Assembly (NCBI GenBank): GCA_052387675.1
Contig: JBQTIY010000001.1
Location: forward strand, 186,001-250,000
Length of the DNA: 64,000 nucleotides
DNA from: JBQTIY01 sp052387675
GTDB lineage: Bacteria; Planctomycetota; B15-G4
Reading direction: 5' to 3'
Each line of letters starts with the position of its first letter. The first letter of the stretch is position 1. Position numbers and translations under genes: made by a program. The notes under the pieces are model-generated. The model saw only the letters and a program-made list of their open reading frames with translations. It was not told where the DNA came from and did not search any database. Below are positions 1 through 7,256 of the stretch, piece by piece.

Positions 1-88
1 CGTGGATGCGGAAGTTCTCTTCGACATCCAGGGGCCGCGCGAGTTGGTCACGCTCGAAGTCGTCGAGGAGCTTGCAGCGGCGAATCAT
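1..88 (-). CDS. Partial hypothetical protein (N-terminus only, runs off the left edge)
   Basis: Only the first 29 codons are present, on the minus strand, starting at an ATG whose first base is position 88. They read MIRRCKLLDDFERDQLARPL and continue VEENFRIH, a charged, well-composed amino-terminus. The ATG lies 9 nt beyond the TAA stop of the upstream membrane-protein gene, so the two are probably cotranscribed. The product cannot be identified from so little sequence. An opposing rightward reading frame also covers this stretch, but its translation looks like an antisense shadow. Confidence 0.55.
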   Translation of the reverse strand, partial: MIRRCKLLDDFERDQLARPLDVEENFRIH

Positions 89-97
89 GGCCCCATC

Positions 98-643
98 TTA
101 GAGCATCGACTCCACAACGTTGCGCGCCCACTCCGGCAATTCGCGGTAGCGCTCGAGCGGCTCGCTCCGCTTGCTGTAGTAGCGCGCCATGCCGCCTTGG
201 TAGAGCACGGCCACGGCCAGAACCGTGGCGTAGAAGACATTGGTCATGGACTCCACCATCGCCGCCACATCGAGACCGCCGGCGGCGCCGCCGACAGCCT
301 TCTGCAGTTCGGCTCCGCTGGGACGTAGCAGCGTGAGCTGCAACAGGGCATAGGCCGCCAACGCACCCAGGAGCGCGAGTTCGCCGTGCGCCAGAGCCTG
401 CGGCGCCAGCGGGTCGGCGTGCAGGAGGCGCACTCCCCAGCGCCGCTCGCGCAGCCCCACCACCAGCACGACAGTGCCCAAGGCCAGCCCGACGAACTGG
501 CCTACGGAGAAGAACTCCGAGGTCAGCAAGGCGAAGAGCAGCGTCAGCGCGCCGAAGGCGGCCAGCGAGCCGCCGTTGCTGCGCGCGAGCGCCGCGGCGC
601 GGACCAGCGGACGATGCAGCTCCGCCGCGTGCGCGAGCAGCAC
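98..643 (-). CDS. Small integral membrane protein, unknown function
   Basis: A protein of about 181 aa with four hydrophobic stretches, near residues 26-40, 48-64, 87-105 and 135-152, and a charged C-terminus with the segment RYYSKRSEPLERYRELPEWA. I do not recognise the family. The start is uncertain. I chose a GTG at 643 because AAAGGA lies just upstream, but the frame stays open across the start of the divergent thiG gene and no ATG is available. The partial gene at the left edge follows it by 9 nt, which suggests a leftward operon. Confidence 0.6.
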   Translation of the reverse strand: MLLAHAAELHRPLVRAAALARSNGGSLAAFGALTLLFALLTSEFFSVGQFVGLALGTVVLVVGLRERRWGVRLLHADPLAPQALAHGELALLGALAAYALLQLTLLRPSGAELQKAVGGAAGGLDVAAMVESMTNVFYATVLAVAVLYQGGMARYYSKRSEPLERYRELPEWARNVVESML

Positions 644-708
644 GCGATCCTTTTCGCTCAGCGGGTCGGCCGACGTCGTGATGCAGGCAGAGAGTAGCGG
701 TCGGAGGC

Positions 709-714
709 TAGAAT
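709..714 (+). promoter_or_regulatory. Candidate -10 element (TAGAAT) for thiG
   Basis: TAGAAT lies 7 nt upstream of the thiG ATG. At the usual -10 to start-site distance, transcription would begin at or next to the initiation codon. No convincing -35 is visible. GGAGG at 703-707 could instead act as a rather distant Shine-Dalgarno. Confidence 0.4.
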
Positions 715-721
715 CGCCGCC

Positions 722-1507
722 ATGATTCCCGGCGACTCTCCGCTCGTCATCGGCGCGCACAGCTTCCGGTCGCGGCTCTTCGTGGGCACCGGCAAGTACC
801 GCAGCTTGGAGCAGATGCGGGCCGCCGTGGACGCCTCCGGCACCGAATGCGTCACCGTGGCGGTGCGCCGGATCGGCACGCCCGGCAGTGAATCGCTCTT
901 GGAACACCTGGATCTGACGCGCATCACACTGCTGCCCAACACCGCCGGCTGCTACAGCGCCGACGATGCGCTGCGCACGGCGCGCCTCGCGCGCGAAGCC
1001 CTCGGCTCCGACTTGGTGAAGCTCGAAGTTCTGGCCGATCCGCAGACGCTCTTGCCTGAACCCATCGAGACGCTCGCCGCGGCGAAGCAGCTCGTGCGCG
1101 AGGGCTTCACCGTGCTGGCCTACACCACCGACGACCCGATCATCGCGCGGCGCCTCGAAGAGGCCGGCTGCGCGGCCGTCATGCCGCTCGGCGCCCCCAT
1201 CGGCAGCGGCCTGGGGATCCTCAATCCGCGCAACATCGCGGCGATCAAGGCCGCGGCCCGCGTGCCGATCATCGTCGACGCGGGCGTGGGCACGGCCAGC
1301 GATGTCTCGGTGGCCTTCGAACTGGGCGTGGACGGCGTGCTGCTCAACACCGGCATTGCGCTGGCCGACGACCCGGTGCTCATGGCGCGCGCGATGCAGC
1401 ATGCCTGGCTGGCCGGACGCGCGGCGTGGCTGGCCGGCCGCATGCCGCGTCGCGCGCAGGCCGCGCCGAGTTCGCCCACGCAGGGCACGATTGCGGCGAG
1501 TGCGTGA
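722..1507 (+). CDS. thiG: Thiazole synthase
   Basis: A 261-aa protein with the whole ThiG TIM-barrel pattern. It forms the thiazole phosphate of thiamine from 1-deoxy-D-xylulose 5-phosphate, dehydroglycine and ThiS-bound sulfur. Visible family marks are FVGTGKY near residue 20, VTVAVRR near 44-50, the Schiff-base lysine as K100 in DLVKLEVL, the phosphate-binding PLGAPIGSGLG and the terminal VDAGVGTASD and GVLLNTGIA segments. The last 30 or so residues are an Ala/Arg-rich extension past the usual end. No thiS, thiH, thiO or thiE gene adjoins it, so its partners must lie elsewhere. Its TGA overlaps the GTG start of the next gene. I see no TPP riboswitch upstream, where the space is only about 80 nt. 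Confidence 0.96.
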   Translation: MIPGDSPLVIGAHSFRSRLFVGTGKYRSLEQMRAAVDASGTECVTVAVRRIGTPGSESLLEHLDLTRITLLPNTAGCYSADDALRTARLAREALGSDLVKLEVLADPQTLLPEPIETLAAAKQLVREGFTVLAYTTDDPIIARRLEEAGCAAVMPLGAPIGSGLGILNPRNIAAIKAAARVPIIVDAGVGTASDVSVAFELGVDGVLLNTGIALADDPVLMARAMQHAWLAGRAAWLAGRMPRRAQAAPSSPTQGTIAASA

Positions 1508-2559
1508 CGGCGCTGAAGCGGGAGACTCTGGCCGGCAACACGGCCGCACGTTCGCTCGGTAAGCTGAGTTTCACCGCGCTCGAAACACTCTGCCGCGAAT
1601 CAGCGGCGGCCTTTCTGCCCGATGCGGAGTCGGCCTGCGATCCGCGCGGACCGCTGCCGATCGCTTACTCGGAGAACCGGCGCAAGCGCCTGGGGATTCC
1701 GGGCTGCGTGGTGTGCGAGAGCCGCACCTGCGCGGCCGTGGACTGGCATGCGCTGCCCGGCGAGGATCTCGCCTGGCTCACGCCGAATCTCTACCCCATC
1801 GTCGCGCCGCGTGTGGGCAGCGACGCGATGGGCGCCTCGGCCAGCGCAAGTGGCGGCGCGCACGGCGTGCATGGCATTCATTTGGTGCATTGGAGTTCCC
1901 TGCGGCACGACGGCGGCCTCATCGGCGCCGAGCCAGCCACGGCCGCGGCCCTCTTCGCGCAGCTTGCGCGCGCCGGCGAGTGGCTGCTGCACCACGCCGA
2001 CGCCCAGTACCCCGAGAGCGGCGAGGGCCATCGCGGGCACGTCGGCCTGGTGAAAAACCGCGGCCGCACCGTGGGTGGTTCCGTGGAACACGATCACCAG
2101 CAGCTCATGCTTTCGAGCGTGCCCTTCGCCGAGCCGGCCGCCACACGCGACCTGGCCGCGGCGCTGCACGCGGCACCCGCCGCGCTGCGCGTGGACGACA
2201 TCAACGGCCTGGCCACTACGCTTGTGCCGCCCTTCATGCGCCGCCCGCTGCACGCCTTCATCGTGCCGCGCCGATCGGTCACGCCGGCCGGCTGGCTGCA
2301 CCATCTCGATGAGAAGGTGCGCGATGCCGTGGCCTTCGCCGTGGCGCGGCTCTGCCAAGCCACCTCCACGCTCATGGCGAACGAGGGCCGCGAGCCCGCC
2401 TGGAATCTCATCTGTCACGAAGGCCTCGGCTGCGAGCCGATCTTCGAGATGCGTCCTTTCACGCAGCCGCTCGGCGGCTACGAACATCTCGGGCTCTATC
2501 TCTGCGAGGAGCGGCCGGCCACGAGCGCCGCGCGCCTGCGCGCGGCGCTGCCCCGCTAA
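1504..2559 (+). CDS. GalT/HIT-superfamily nucleotidylyltransferase-like protein
   Basis: About 351 aa from a GTG at 1504 that overlaps the thiG stop as GTGA, so translation is probably coupled. The frame opens further upstream, but that part lies inside thiG. The sequence resembles galactose-1-phosphate uridylyltransferases and ADP-sugar phosphorylases of the HIT superfamily. It has a CVVC pair at residues 68-71 (possible zinc ligands) and an H-x-H-x-Q active-site motif as HDHQQ at 196-200, where the first His would be the nucleotidylated nucleophile. It probably moves a nucleotide between a nucleoside diphosphate sugar and a sugar phosphate or phosphate, but the sugar cannot be read from sequence. 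No Leloir-pathway gene adjoins it, and pairing with thiG is unusual. A strong inverted repeat lies inside its 3' end. Confidence 0.8.
   Translation: MTALKRETLAGNTAARSLGKLSFTALETLCRESAAAFLPDAESACDPRGPLPIAYSENRRKRLGIPGCVVCESRTCAAVDWHALPGEDLAWLTPNLYPIVAPRVGSDAMGASASASGGAHGVHGIHLVHWSSLRHDGGLIGAEPATAAALFAQLARAGEWLLHHADAQYPESGEGHRGHVGLVKNRGRTVGGSVEHDHQQLMLSSVPFAEPAATRDLAAALHAAPAALRVDDINGLATTLVPPFMRRPLHAFIVPRRSVTPAGWLHHLDEKVRDAVAFAVARLCQATSTLMANEGREPAWNLICHEGLGCEPIFEMRPFTQPLGGYEHLGLYLCEERPATSAARLRAALPR
2524..2549. terminator. Perfect inverted repeat at the 3' end of the GalT-like gene
   Basis: Eleven bases at 2524-2534 pair perfectly with 2539-2549 around a 4-nt CCTG loop, all G/C apart from the closing A-T. 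It ends 7 nt before the stop codon at 2557 and sits between convergent genes. It could halt transcription from one or both sides. There is no T-run, and the bases also encode an Ala/Arg-rich tail, so codon composition may explain part of it. Confidence 0.35.
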
Positions 2560-2587
2560 CGCCCAGCCGCTGCGGCGGCCGCGACGC

Positions 2588-3022
2588 TCAGCTCTTCGCG
2601 GCGAGCGCCTTGATGCGCCCCTGGAAAAACTCGAGGTAGCGCCGGCCCGCGGCCGTCTGCGTGGCGGCCCACTCGGCATTCTTGAAGGCGTGCGGCGCCA
2701 CTTCCTCGCGATAGCGCGACACGTAGGGCTGCACCTTGGCGAACAGGAACAGGCCCTCGCCGCCATTCTCCACCAGGTACTCGGCGTTCACGATGCCGTG
2801 CCGCCCCATGCCATAGGCCATTTCCCAGTAGCTCGCCACCTGACGGTAGGCCTCGTTCTGCGGATGGTCGGGGCGCGTGACTGCCAGAAACTCTTCCCAG
2901 CTCTTGGGCCAGAACTTGCCCATCATCGTGTCGCGCGAGGCGCGCATGACCTCCTCGCGGCGCAGCTCGTAGAGCTTGAGCACGAGTTCGGCATCGTGGT
3001 AATCGGCGGCCTCTTTGGACAT
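2588..3022 (-). CDS. Conserved-looking small protein of unknown function
   Basis: A 144-aa soluble protein with ATG at 3022. It is rich in Tyr, Trp, Met and charged residues, for example KLYELRREEVMRASRD near residue 16 and QVASYWEMAYGMGRHGI in the middle. I see no signal peptide, membrane segment or catalytic motif I recognise. It is the last gene of the moxR block, 9 nt after the second toroid protein, so it is probably transcribed with that operon. The varied composition argues for a real cytosolic protein rather than a spurious frame. Confidence 0.75.
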   Translation of the reverse strand: MSKEAADYHDAELVLKLYELRREEVMRASRDTMMGKFWPKSWEEFLAVTRPDHPQNEAYRQVASYWEMAYGMGRHGIVNAEYLVENGGEGLFLFAKVQPYVSRYREEVAPHAFKNAEWAATQTAAGRRYLEFFQGRIKALAAKS

Positions 3023-3031
3023 GTGGACTCC

Positions 3032-4117
3032 TCAGCGCTGGAAGATCGGAAGATAACCGACCGGCACCTGCAGAGTCAGCGAGACGATGGCCGTCGCGTA
3101 GACATTGCCGTAGTCGCCATTCCTGAACTGCCCTTCAGGCTGCTGGCGCTCGGCGCTGTCGCGCACAAACTCCGGCCACCAGCGGTCGAAGGCGCGCTGG
3201 TCGGCGTGCTGCCAATAGGCCTGCGCGGCGTAAAGCGCGCCGTACTCCTGGAACATCTCGAAGCGGCCTTCGCCCAGGATCGGGTCGCTGCGCTGCAGCG
3301 CGTCGAAGCCCTGCTGCAGGCGCTCGCTGGAGTAGTCGCCCAGCGCGTTGAGCGTGGCCAGCGCGGCGGCCGTGAGCGCCCAGCTCGTCTTGGGATCGTT
3401 GAGCGCGTAGCGAAAGCGTCCGTCCACCGGATTCTGCGAGGCCTTGAGATAGTCCTCGGCGCGGCGAATGACTTGGCGCTTCACGGCGAAACCCGCATCG
3501 CGTGCCGCGCGCAAGGCCTGCACCATGCACACCGTGATCGAACCCTCGTGGTTGGTCGTGGCGCGCGGCTCGTAGTACCAGCCGCCCTGCTGGCCTTGGC
3601 TTGACTCGATCAAGTTCACGCCGCGCTGCACGGCGGCGCGCAGACGCTCCTCGCGCAGCGGATCCTGCCCCGACATGCCGCAGGCCTGCGTCAGCGCCAG
3701 CAGCGCGTAGCCCTGGCCGTGCATCTTGGAGACCGAGTCGGCATCGGTGGTGATGTAGCCGTCTTCGCCGCAGCGATCCACGAGCCAGTCGACCGCGCGG
3801 CGCACGGGCACGCCGTGGCGGCCGCGGTCGGGCAGATGCCCGGCGGCCATGAGCGACAGGGCCGCCAGAGCCGTCACGGCCACCGGCGCGGAGTGGCTGG
3901 CCTCGCTGCGCTCGATGGAAAAACTGCCGTCTTTGTTCTGGCGCGCGACGAGCCAGACGTGCGCGCGCTCGACCATGGCCTGCACGCGCACCGTCTGCAA
4001 GCGATCGTCCTGGCGCTGCGCGTGGCTGCTGCCCGAAGTCGTCGGCAGCGCCACCGCAGGGCCGGCCGACGTGGCCGCGAGCAGCGCCCCCGACAGCAGG
4101 CAGGCCGCGGCGATCAC
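3032..4117 (-). CDS. Secreted prenyltransferase/squalene-oxidase-type toroid repeat protein (first of two)
   Basis: A 361-aa protein starting at GTG 4117, which overlaps the stop of the preceding gene as GTGA. An upstream ATG at 4162 would overlap that gene more. The start gives a plausible signal peptide (residues about 1-24). After it come alpha/alpha-toroid repeats of the kind found in squalene/hopene cyclases and prenyltransferases: QNKDGSFSI, RAVDWLVDRCGEDGYI, GQGYALLALTQACGM and GGWYYEPRAT. I do not see the DxDD motif of squalene-hopene cyclases, so a cyclase activity is not supported. A structural or ligand-binding role outside the cytoplasm is more likely. It ends YLPIFQR, the same seven residues as the paralogue at 9484-10680. 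Confidence 0.85.
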   Translation of the reverse strand: MIAAACLLSGALLAATSAGPAVALPTTSGSSHAQRQDDRLQTVRVQAMVERAHVWLVARQNKDGSFSIERSEASHSAPVAVTALAALSLMAAGHLPDRGRHGVPVRRAVDWLVDRCGEDGYITTDADSVSKMHGQGYALLALTQACGMSGQDPLREERLRAAVQRGVNLIESSQGQQGGWYYEPRATTNHEGSITVCMVQALRAARDAGFAVKRQVIRRAEDYLKASQNPVDGRFRYALNDPKTSWALTAAALATLNALGDYSSERLQQGFDALQRSDPILGEGRFEMFQEYGALYAAQAYWQHADQRAFDRWWPEFVRDSAERQQPEGQFRNGDYGNVYATAIVSLTLQVPVGYLPIFQR

Positions 4118-4833
4118 GGCCGGTCGTTCCGGTTGAGCGCGCGGATGTAGGCGTCCATCCACGTGCGGTAGCGCTCGGGCACGTCGTCCACGTGCAGATT
4201 CATCAGGCGCTCCTGCAGCTTGGGCGGCAGCACACCCCAGCGCGCGTCGGTGTCCTGACGCAGAAAGGGGTTGGTTGCGTCGGGCGGGAGGCCGCGGCCC
4301 TCGCGCTGATCGGCCGCCTCGGCATTGCTCTCTCCGTCGCGCGGCTGCTTGCCGTCGGCGCCTGCAGGCTGCTCCTCGGCACCATCCTGCGGACGCGGAG
4401 TGCCCGAGGGCTGCTGCTCGCCGCCTTGCGGCTGCGGCGCCCGATCGCCATCACGCTCGCGCGGCGCGCCCGAACTCGGCTGGCCCTGACCCTGCGCGCC
4501 CGAACTCGGGTCGCCCTCGCCGCCGCCGCCGCTGCTGGGCGAAGAGCTGCGCATGTACTTGACCTGCTTGATGAGTTCTTCGAGGTCGCGGATGGCGGCG
4601 CGATGACCATCGCGGGCCGCTTCGATGCGACCGGCGGGCGTTTCGGCTTCGGCCGCTTCCTGCAAGGCGAGATCGACCGCCTCGAGCTGCGTGCGCACGC
4701 GCTTGGCCAGTTCCTCGGCCGGCGAAACCTGCAGGGCGCTGGCCGCCGGCGCGCAGAGGAGGAGCGCACAGACTGCGCCACCAGCCCAACGCAGCGCGGT
4801 TCCTCGAGCCGGCGCCCTCGGTGCTGTCGTCAT
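4114..4833 (-). CDS. Secreted low-complexity protein of the MoxR/Bat block
   Basis: A 239-aa protein with an N-terminal signal peptide or anchor (about residues 15-34), a short helical stretch (about 38-95), a long Gly/Ser/Pro/Gln/Asp-rich linker (about 97-180) and a C-terminal module reading RWGVLPPKLQERL and PERYRTWMDAYIRALNR. That closing module resembles the tails of proteins often found after DUF4175-like genes in planctomycete MoxR operons. No enzymatic motif is visible. Its ATG overlaps the stop of the upstream coiled-coil gene by 4 nt, and its stop overlaps the toroid gene, so it belongs to the operon. It may be a flexible periplasmic tether, which is inference only. Confidence 0.75.
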   Translation of the reverse strand: MTTAPRAPARGTALRWAGGAVCALLLCAPAASALQVSPAEELAKRVRTQLEAVDLALQEAAEAETPAGRIEAARDGHRAAIRDLEELIKQVKYMRSSSPSSGGGGEGDPSSGAQGQGQPSSGAPRERDGDRAPQPQGGEQQPSGTPRPQDGAEEQPAGADGKQPRDGESNAEAADQREGRGLPPDATNPFLRQDTDARWGVLPPKLQERLMNLHVDDVPERYRTWMDAYIRALNRNDRP

Positions 4834-7256
4834 GGTTGCTGTCCCTCCGCCTGCTGCATCATCTTGCTGAACATCTCGCTGACCTGACGGTGCTCGCCGG
4901 CCCAGCGATCAAGGAGCTCGCGCTCAAACTCGGCGAGATCGCCGTCCTCGCCCAAGGACGGATTGAGCCGCACGAAGTTGTCCAGGCGCGCGAGCGCGGC
5001 CAACTCCATGCGCTGAATGAGCAGAAGTTCCGCGACGGTCGGCACGAGCTGGGGCTTGGGCTGGCCTTCCGGCGACTCACTGCCCGCCGGCTGCTCCTCC
5101 ATGGGCGCACCGCGGCGGCGCTCCTGCTCCTGCCGCAGCACGGCCAAGAGGTCGGCGAGTCCGCGACGGGCGTCCTCCTGGAGCGACTGCGTGAAGGGGC
5201 CGAGCTCCTCGCCGGCGAGCAGGTCGGCGGCATCGGCCAAGTCATCGCGGCTGCGACTGAGCGCAAAGGTGAAGGCCACGGCACCGTCTTCCTCGAGCTT
5301 GACGCGCAGTCCCTCAGACAGCGTGGAGAGGTCGCGCTCCTCGTCGGCCAGCTTGGCCACCGTGCGGCGCTGCCCGCGCGAGAGGCGCTGCTCTTCGTCG
5401 AGACTGGCGTGAAGTTCGCGCGTCTCCAGACAGGCCGCTTCGTGGCGCGTGAGCAGTGCGGAGAGTTCCTCGCCGAGCCGGAAGAGCGTTTCCTCCTGGC
5501 GGAGTTGCTCGTAGCGCTGACTCGTGCCGGCCAGCGTGTCGCGGGCCGCTTCGAGTTCCTCGGCGGCCTCTTCCTCGCTCTGCGCGGCCTCTTCGCTCTG
5601 GCCCTGACGCAGCGCGCCTGAAGCGCCGCCCATCGCTTGGCCGGCGCGCTGACCGCCCTCGCGGAAACTCTGGTCGGGCAGCTCGGCGAGCCGCTCCATC
5701 AGTTCGTGCAAGCGCTTTTGAAGCTCGTCCTGGCGCTCGGCCAGCGCCGCTGTTTGGGCTGCATCGGGCGGCGGGCGATCCGCCTCGCCCTGCGCTGCGC
5801 GAGCGCGCAGCATGGCCAGCAGTTCGTCGATGGAACGCTCGGCGGCCTGCGCAGCCGCCTGTCCGGGCTGCGCCTGGCCCTGCTCGGCTGCCTTCGCCAG
5901 CCGGGCGAGTTCCTCGAGTAGCTGACGCGTGCGGTCCAGCAGCTCGGGACCGGCGGCGGGCTCGACGGCCTCAAGGCGCTGCGCCAACTCCTCGAGCTTG
6001 GCCGCATCCTGGGCGGCATCTTGCGAGGCGGTTTGCGCCAGCGCGCGAGCGCGGTTGCGCTGGGCATTGCTGCTGCGCTCGGCGCGGTCGAGCGCGGCCG
6101 CAGCCTCGCTCAGCTCTTCAGCGGCGGCCTCCATCTCAGTGCGCGCGGCTTCCAGCGCCTTCGCGGCTGCGGCCTCGGCCGGCGACTCGGCGCCGCTCTC
6201 GCCGCCCGCCTCGTTGCCACTCTCGTCACCGGGCGGTTCGGGGCCCTCGCCGCCGGCGGACTCCGCGGCTGCGGCCGCGGCTGCTTCGGCCGCTTCAAGT
6301 TGGCTGCGCGCGGCTGTCATCTTCTCGGCGGCAGCCGCAGCACGGGCCTCGGCCTCGGCGCGCGCCTGAGCGACGGCCTTCGAGAGTTCATCGGCTTCGG
6401 CTGCGCTGGCAGCCGGATCTCCGTTCGCGGGGTCGGTGCTCGCCGGGTCGGTGCCAGCTTTCGGCGCGGAGGCTGCGCTCGTCGCGGCCATGCGCTCGCG
6501 CAACATGGCCAGGGCCTCCTGCAGCAGAGCTTGCGTCGCGGCCGTGGGCTCTGCTTCCTCAGCGAGCTGGGCCTGCGCCTCGGCGAGGGACTCGGCCAAC
6601 TCGGCCTCGCCCAGCTCCTGCTCCGCTCCCTGCAACTCGCCCAAGGCCGTGGCCGCCTGGCTCAGCGCGCGCTGCAGCGCCTCCGCCGAATTGAGCGCCT
6701 GCTCCACGAGTTCGCCGGGGCGATCGCTCGTGGCCCGCGTCTCGGCCAAAAGCCGGCGCTGATTCTCCGCGAGGTGCGAGAGTTCCGAGACGCCCTGGCG
6801 CGCCAAGTCGGCCTGGCGCTTGAGTTCATCGACTTCGCGGCGGTCGCGCAGCAGCGCGTACAGCTCCTGCAGCGAGTCGACGAGCTGGCCCTGCTGCTCA
6901 ACGCTCGAGAGGCTGCTGCGTTCGAGGTTGCGCTCGAGCTCCCCGGCGAGGCTGAGCAGGCCGCGTTCATCGAAGCTGGCCAGGGCTTCGCGCAGCAGCG
7001 TGGCGTTGCGCGAGCGGCCTTCGTCCTCGTAGCGCTGCGCCAGGCGCTCCATCTTCTCGCGCAGCGTGCCGAGCCGCAGACCGATGCGCGACTGGTCGCG
7101 CTGCACACGCTGCAGTTCCGTCTCGGCGGCGCCGCCGTCATCTTGCCAGGGCGCCGCCCAGCCTGGCCCCGCGAGGAGGCTGCCGGCGCAAAGCAGCGCC
7201 GACAGCAGCCGAGCGCCGCCGCGCAGAAAGGGCCGGATCGTGGCTGAGCAGGCCAT
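4830..7256 (-). CDS. Large exported coiled-coil protein
   Basis: An 808-aa protein with an N-terminal hydrophobic signal segment (about residues 12-35). The remainder is almost entirely helical and Ala/Glu/Gln/Arg-rich, with heptad-like spacing over most of its length. Around residues 255-370 it has acidic linkers of Ala, Glu, Asp, Gly and Ser. It resembles the long coiled-coil partners that follow DUF4175-like membrane proteins in these operons. No catalytic residues are evident. ATG at 7256 overlaps the upstream stop as TGATG, and its own stop overlaps the next gene by 4 nt. A scaffold or spacer role across the periplasm is plausible but unproven. Such repetitive sequence also makes distant homology calls unreliable. 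Confidence 0.85.
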   Translation of the reverse strand: MACSATIRPFLRGGARLLSALLCAGSLLAGPGWAAPWQDDGGAAETELQRVQRDQSRIGLRLGTLREKMERLAQRYEDEGRSRNATLLREALASFDERGLLSLAGELERNLERSSLSSVEQQGQLVDSLQELYALLRDRREVDELKRQADLARQGVSELSHLAENQRRLLAETRATSDRPGELVEQALNSAEALQRALSQAATALGELQGAEQELGEAELAESLAEAQAQLAEEAEPTAATQALLQEALAMLRERMAATSAASAPKAGTDPASTDPANGDPAASAAEADELSKAVAQARAEAEARAAAAAEKMTAARSQLEAAEAAAAAAAESAGGEGPEPPGDESGNEAGGESGAESPAEAAAAKALEAARTEMEAAAEELSEAAAALDRAERSSNAQRNRARALAQTASQDAAQDAAKLEELAQRLEAVEPAAGPELLDRTRQLLEELARLAKAAEQGQAQPGQAAAQAAERSIDELLAMLRARAAQGEADRPPPDAAQTAALAERQDELQKRLHELMERLAELPDQSFREGGQRAGQAMGGASGALRQGQSEEAAQSEEEAAEELEAARDTLAGTSQRYEQLRQEETLFRLGEELSALLTRHEAACLETRELHASLDEEQRLSRGQRRTVAKLADEERDLSTLSEGLRVKLEEDGAVAFTFALSRSRDDLADAADLLAGEELGPFTQSLQEDARRGLADLLAVLRQEQERRRGAPMEEQPAGSESPEGQPKPQLVPTVAELLLIQRMELAALARLDNFVRLNPSLGEDGDLAEFERELLDRWAGEHRQVSEMFSKMMQQAEGQQP

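Noticed and set aside
2..328. Rightward frame opposite the left-edge genes
   Set aside because: It is antisense to a convincing membrane-protein C-terminus and to the partial leftward gene, and resembles no known protein.
644..721. TPP riboswitch in front of thiG
   Set aside because: The spacer is too short and lacks the conserved TPP-aptamer core sequences.
98..1549. A 483-codon leftward frame running across thiG
   Set aside because: Only its last part (from about 643 downward) looks like protein. The portion over thiG is Arg/His/Ala-rich shadow sequence opposite a complete gene.
3032..4117. Squalene-hopene cyclase, implying hopanoid synthesis
   Set aside because: The toroid repeats are present, but there is no DxDD catalytic motif and the protein carries a signal peptide.
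6021..7247. Long rightward frame opposite the coiled-coil gene
   Set aside because: Codon bias of the Ala/Glu-rich leftward protein leaves the opposite strand open. The translation is Arg/Leu/Gly-rich with no domain pattern.
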